DNA of 64,000 nucleotides from assembly GCF_964340395.1 (NCBI RefSeq), contig NC_135557.1, positions 969,646 to 1,033,645 of the forward strand, given 5' to 3'. Of the stretch, positions 60,224-64,000 are shown one piece after another. Position 1 is the first letter of the stretch; each line of letters opens with the position of its first letter. A program made the position numbers and the translations under genes. Source of the DNA: Glandiceps talaboti. Lineage: Eukaryota > Hemichordata > Enteropneusta > Spengelidae. The notes below the pieces were generated by a model. It saw only the letters and a list, made by a program, of their open reading frames with translations. It was not told the DNA's origin and made no database searches.

Positions 60224-62128
60224 ATGAAAAATCACCCAAGGAATAACCAAATTAAAAATAAGTATACTAGGTACAGGAATACATTGACGAAGCTCCTTAG
60301 GTTGGCTAAGAAAAACTACTACACCAATAAAATTTCAAATGCCTCTGGCAACACCAACAAAACTTGGCTTATTATTAAAGAGATGTTGAACAAAACACAT
60401 ACCAAATGTTCTCCCGATAAATTAACTACAAACAACCCTGGAAACACATGCTTAACAGATACAAGAGATATTGCTCAAGAATTCAATAATTATTTCACTG
60501 GTATTGGGCCCAATCTTGCTCAAAAGATTACAAGCAACAAAGACTTTAGACAATACCTGGATGGGAACTACCTCAACTCCTTTTTCTTTCACCCCGTGTC
60601 TGAAGAAGACGTCCTTGGAGAAATATTCAAGCTTGATCCCCGCAAAGCTACCGGTCAGGACACAATTAATCCCCTCTTAGTTATACACGCTGCTCACATT
60701 ATTGCATGCCCTCTCACACATATAATTAACTGTTCTCTCAACAATGGTATTTTTCCAAGTCTACTTAAGATTGCCAAGGTAATACCTATTTATAAAAAAG
60801 GTTCGCCATGCGATGTTGGCAATTATCGCCCCATTTCAATTTTGCCTGTAATCAGTAAAGTGTTTGAATCTATTGTCAATCATCAACTTGTTATATATTT
60901 TGAAAAATACAACATCCTCATCAAAACTCAGTTTGGTTTTAGGAAAAAACACAGTACTAAGCTTGCCCTGGTTGACCTGATCACTGGTATTGCTAATAAG
61001 CTGGACAATGGATATCTGACATGTGGTATATTCATTGATTTGCGGAAAGCCTTTGACACAATAGACCATAGTATTCTTCTACAGAAACTGAGTCACTATG
61101 GTGTCAGAGGCTTGCCTTTACTTTGGTTTAAAAGTTATCTCTCCCAGCGTAAGCAGTGTGTCTGTATAAATAATGTTACCTCGCCATATAGCGAAATACA
61201 ATGTGGAGTACCACAAGGCTCAATTTTAGGCCCCCTTCTCTTTCTGATTTACATCAATGATATTGTGAACGCTACTGATGCATTTGAATTTCGATTATTT
61301 GCCGACGACACAAACTTGTTTCAATTTATCAACAATCCCTCAAATATAATTCAGCTTGATCAACTCCATTTCGACTTCAGGAAAGTCTGTGACTGGTGCG
61401 ACGCCAATAGGCTCACTATCAATGTAGAAAAAACTAATTTCATGATTATTAAGACTTCGCAAAGATTGGTGAAAACGGAGGGAAGTCTGGGCATCAATCG
61501 CTCACAAATTTCACAAGTAACGTCAACCAATTATCTTGGCGTGTGTTTAGATCAAAATATGCTTTGGACATCACACATTGAAAAAGTTAGGAAAGCAATT
61601 TCTCCAATTAATGGCATAATTTCCAAAATTCGCTATTACGTACCTAAATCTACTCTTCTTCTGCTGTATAACTCTATGATCTTGCCCCATATCTCATATT
61701 GTATAGAGATATGGGGCAATACATACAATACATTTCTCAAGCCTATCTTAAACCTTCAAAAGAAAGTTATTCGCTTTATAACTTTTTCAAATATTGGTGC
61801 TCCCTCCTCCCCTCTTTTTCAGCAACTAGGAATTCTAAGTGTCCACCAGCAATGCAAATTTAATACTTCTTTATTTATTTTTGATTTGAGGGCCGGTCAC
61901 TTCCCGCAAACAGTTAACGACTATTTCAACACACCACCAAATACGTATCACACTAGGAATACAACGAGAGATAACTTTTACATTCCAAAAGTAAATCTTA
62001 CTTTGACGCAACACAATTTTCAGTATGCAGCTGCAAAACATTGGAACTCCTTACCTGAAGAATTGAAAAAAATACAATCCAGGACTACTTTTAAATCTCA
62101 GTTAAAACAGTATTTGTTACAAAATTAA
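60224..62128 (+). CDS. LINE reverse transcriptase
   Basis: 634 codons from the ATG at 60224. The frame is open further upstream to about 60160 (starting KRPWITKGL), so this ATG is internal to the original ORF2. RT motifs are in order: NYRPISILPVISKVFE at about 200-215, QFGFRKKHST at 236-245, motif A with Asp272 (FIDLRKAFD), GVPQGSILGPLLF at 328-340, motif C FADD at 359-362, and the thumb with RLTINVEKT. The C-terminal region ends with HWNSLPEELKK, typical of CR1/L2/Jockey-type elements. It is complete to its natural stop. Enzymatically it could still be functional for reverse transcription, but it is uncoupled from the endonuclease. Confidence 0.9.
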   Translation: MKNHPRNNQIKNKYTRYRNTLTKLLRLAKKNYYTNKISNASGNTNKTWLIIKEMLNKTHTKCSPDKLTTNNPGNTCLTDTRDIAQEFNNYFTGIGPNLAQKITSNKDFRQYLDGNYLNSFFFHPVSEEDVLGEIFKLDPRKATGQDTINPLLVIHAAHIIACPLTHIINCSLNNGIFPSLLKIAKVIPIYKKGSPCDVGNYRPISILPVISKVFESIVNHQLVIYFEKYNILIKTQFGFRKKHSTKLALVDLITGIANKLDNGYLTCGIFIDLRKAFDTIDHSILLQKLSHYGVRGLPLLWFKSYLSQRKQCVCINNVTSPYSEIQCGVPQGSILGPLLFLIYINDIVNATDAFEFRLFADDTNLFQFINNPSNIIQLDQLHFDFRKVCDWCDANRLTINVEKTNFMIIKTSQRLVKTEGSLGINRSQISQVTSTNYLGVCLDQNMLWTSHIEKVRKAISPINGIISKIRYYVPKSTLLLLYNSMILPHISYCIEIWGNTYNTFLKPILNLQKKVIRFITFSNIGAPSSPLFQQLGILSVHQQCKFNTSLFIFDLRAGHFPQTVNDYFNTPPNTYHTRNTTRDNFYIPKVNLTLTQHNFQYAAAKHWNSLPEELKKIQSRTTFKSQLKQYLLQN

Positions 62129-62461
62129 TTCAGCTTTTTCTACCTTACATTGCATTTAATGCCAGTTGTTATATTTTTTTTTGATGAGAACGCGTTTTGT
62201 TTTGTTTGTTTTTTGTTTGTTTTTGTTTTAATTTCAAATTTGTTTTTGTTTTTGCTTTGATTATTTTATTTGTTTAATCAATTGTAGTATGGGCCACAAA
62301 CTTGACTAGTTTGTTTCAAACTATTTCTGTGGTCCAGCCATAAACTCTGTATTCATCCATCAGTTTAATTGTAATATTTATTCCACTGTCTTTTGTACTT
62401 TCTCTCTTGTTATGTTGATATGATTTTGAGTTTGTGTCAAATAAAATACTATATCTAAAAT

Positions 62462-64000
62462 ACATTATGAGGCAAATATATAAAATCAATATTGTCAGGT
62501 GGACAATCTGGAAAATTAAATTTGATAAATTAAAGTCAATATTCAAAATACTACAACAAAGACCACTATACGTTGTTATACATGTACATCTGTGAACGGC
62601 ACAGTGTTTAAAAACATTAAATTTACTGGCATCAGGTTTGTAAACTTTCTAGTTCTCCGATCCGGCATCTGTGGAACTTTAAAATGTAACTTGAAAAGCA
62701 TATATGGACTATCATAAACATTACTTACACACTTGTAAAAAATGCCATGTCTAAAAACATCCTCCGTTGCGCTGAGAGGGGATTGGCAAATCGAAAAACT
62801 TGCATAATGTGCATATTGTGTCGGTAAAAAATTATTCCGTTTAATGAATTTTCCAGAACCCTTTCAATGCTAGCCTGTGGTTTATTTTGGCAAGGTTACC
62901 AAATGATTGAGCCCTATTCCAGAATACTCCCCATGGGTGATCAAGGTATGCTGTTCCTGCGCCAAACCACAATTGAATAGGGTTGGCTAAGTATCTCCAA
63001 ATATAGATTACGATCCAACCTCTCCTTGCAAATCCCACACTTATAAAGAAATCTCTTATTATGTATGAACACTGAAGTCGATTACCACTGTTATTTTATA
63101 CTAGTGTATCATACATTTGCACATCTCCAGAATACGGGAAGTATGCCATATAACTGCACAAATGAAAATCAGCGACAACGTTTTTTTGTGAGCTTGAAGG
63201 GAAGAGGGAACTGGGAAACAATTTGTACAAAATATTTTCTCATCAGCCCCCACCCCTTCCCTAAGTGCTGTTCGTTCCCTCGGTTTGCATTTGCGCGGAA
63301 ATGTAATTCAGGCCAGATATTCTCTCTGTCTAAAATAGGTGGAACAACATTATCCACATATTAGGGCAAGAAATGGCAAGACAACTAGTTTATTAACTGT
63401 TTAAAGCTTCATAAGACAGTCGTAATTGAATCCGATATGAGCAGTCAAATTTTTGGTCGCTTCTTTCTTTATGTGAGGAGGATTTAATTTAGAAGTGTTA
63501 AGACGATTTTTATGAAGATAGCACACTCGAGTAAACATATAACTATCAATCCAACAATATATACCAATGACAACTGTCAATCAAACGTGTCACGTGAACT
63601 GATTGCTTTGGTAAATGAAAATATAATTTCATTGAGACACTGACCCGCCCCTGTGCTACATCCAAGTGGGACACACAGAAGTATCTTTATACGCATATAA
63701 AGTCCAGATACGTCCTGATAAAGGAAGTCAAAAGTACAAACCATGTTTGGCAGTGTCATTTTATTTTGGTACATGCAAATGTATAATTGTTTTTTCTTCT
63801 GAGCTAACATAAAATGGAATATTAATGCTAGTACCTTTAGAATTCAAACTGTTCTTACTACATTTATCAAGTAAACAAATATACCTCACGTCTGAATAAA
63901 GACTTGAATATGTGCTGAACAAGAAAAAATGAATCGATTAACTAGAGATTCTTACATTAATACTTTGGTGACTTCTGCACAAATGTTGAAGACATTCATT
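62462..64000. other. unique DNA, no gene recognised
   Basis: AT-rich with a few short open frames on both strands (for example 62841-63038 minus and 63065-63364 plus) that have no recognisable domain, splice signals or promoter. Left unannotated. Confidence 0.5.

Larger units (their letters stand above)
59356..62461 (+). mobile_element. non-LTR retrotransposon (CR1/L2-like), internally deleted
   Basis: An endonuclease-like segment is followed by a reverse transcriptase and a T-rich 3' part ending with AATAAA (62440-62445) and short A-rich repeats. ORF1 is absent, so the 5' end is truncated or not recognisable. The junction near 60155-60165 removes the end of the endonuclease and changes frame. 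The RT frame itself is intact, so the copy is fairly young. Confidence 0.85.

Noticed and set aside
1-64000. tRNA, rRNA or other structured RNA genes
   Set aside because: Looked for characteristic pol III boxes and rRNA cores; none convincing by eye. A covariance-model scan would be decisive.

Overview
This window is eukaryotic and almost certainly from an animal, most likely a marine invertebrate. The evidence is AT-rich DNA, GT-AG split exons, several classes of animal DNA transposon, a CR1/L2-type LINE, long satellite arrays, and frequent ACATGTA words and G/C homopolymers. The phylum cannot be decided from the sequence. No rRNA or tRNA gene was found.

Region by region. (1) 400-5490: a decayed cluster of compact plus-strand genes that looks like the virion and packaging block of a Polinton/Maverick-like or polinton-like virus element. 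It holds a capsid-type gene, an A32/FtsK-like packaging ATPase and a row of small basic, membrane or Cys-rich proteins, each behind a short A/T promoter. Most genes carry in-frame stops or frameshifts, and a 1.2-kb pogo/Tigger-type element is inserted at 4060-5294. (2) 5741-8166: a piggyBac transposon with TTAA target duplications. Its transposase is broken by a G homopolymer just before the third catalytic Asp. (3) 8312-12177: a nearly identical tandem duplication of [TG minisatellite + spacer + 62-bp repeats], with a PIF/Harbinger-like MITE inserted at the junction. (4) 12285-35463: four phase-compatible candidate exons of one minus-strand host gene. Its introns are filled by at least six adjacent tandem-repeat families (34, 47, about 55, 23, 25 and 34/36 bp), about 20 kb in all. 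(5) 37486-44135: inverted degenerate AAGCTT/CTTTG-rich arrays around nested elements, including a TTAA-flanked 2.8-kb element and a hAT-like MITE. (6) 44489-47287: a foldback element with minisatellite arms. (7) 47678-53700: a 96-bp MITE, a pair of dispersed direct repeats, a 51-bp minisatellite, three possible small exons and a second foldback with arms of about 400 bp. (8) 54300-57390: about 3 kb of a satellite of about 165 bp that carries two octamer motifs (ATTTGCAT) per unit. (9) 58190-58831: a single-exon minus-strand ORF with a TATA box and good start context, product unknown. (10) 59356-62461: a LINE with endonuclease and reverse transcriptase. A deletion has removed the end of the endonuclease and put the two domains in different frames.

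The only genes that appear to work together are in the virus-like block (capsid, ATPase, accessory virion proteins), and that copy is dead. Everything else is a host gene or genes stretched by repeats, plus independent transposons. Names rest on motif recognition by eye. No database search was run.
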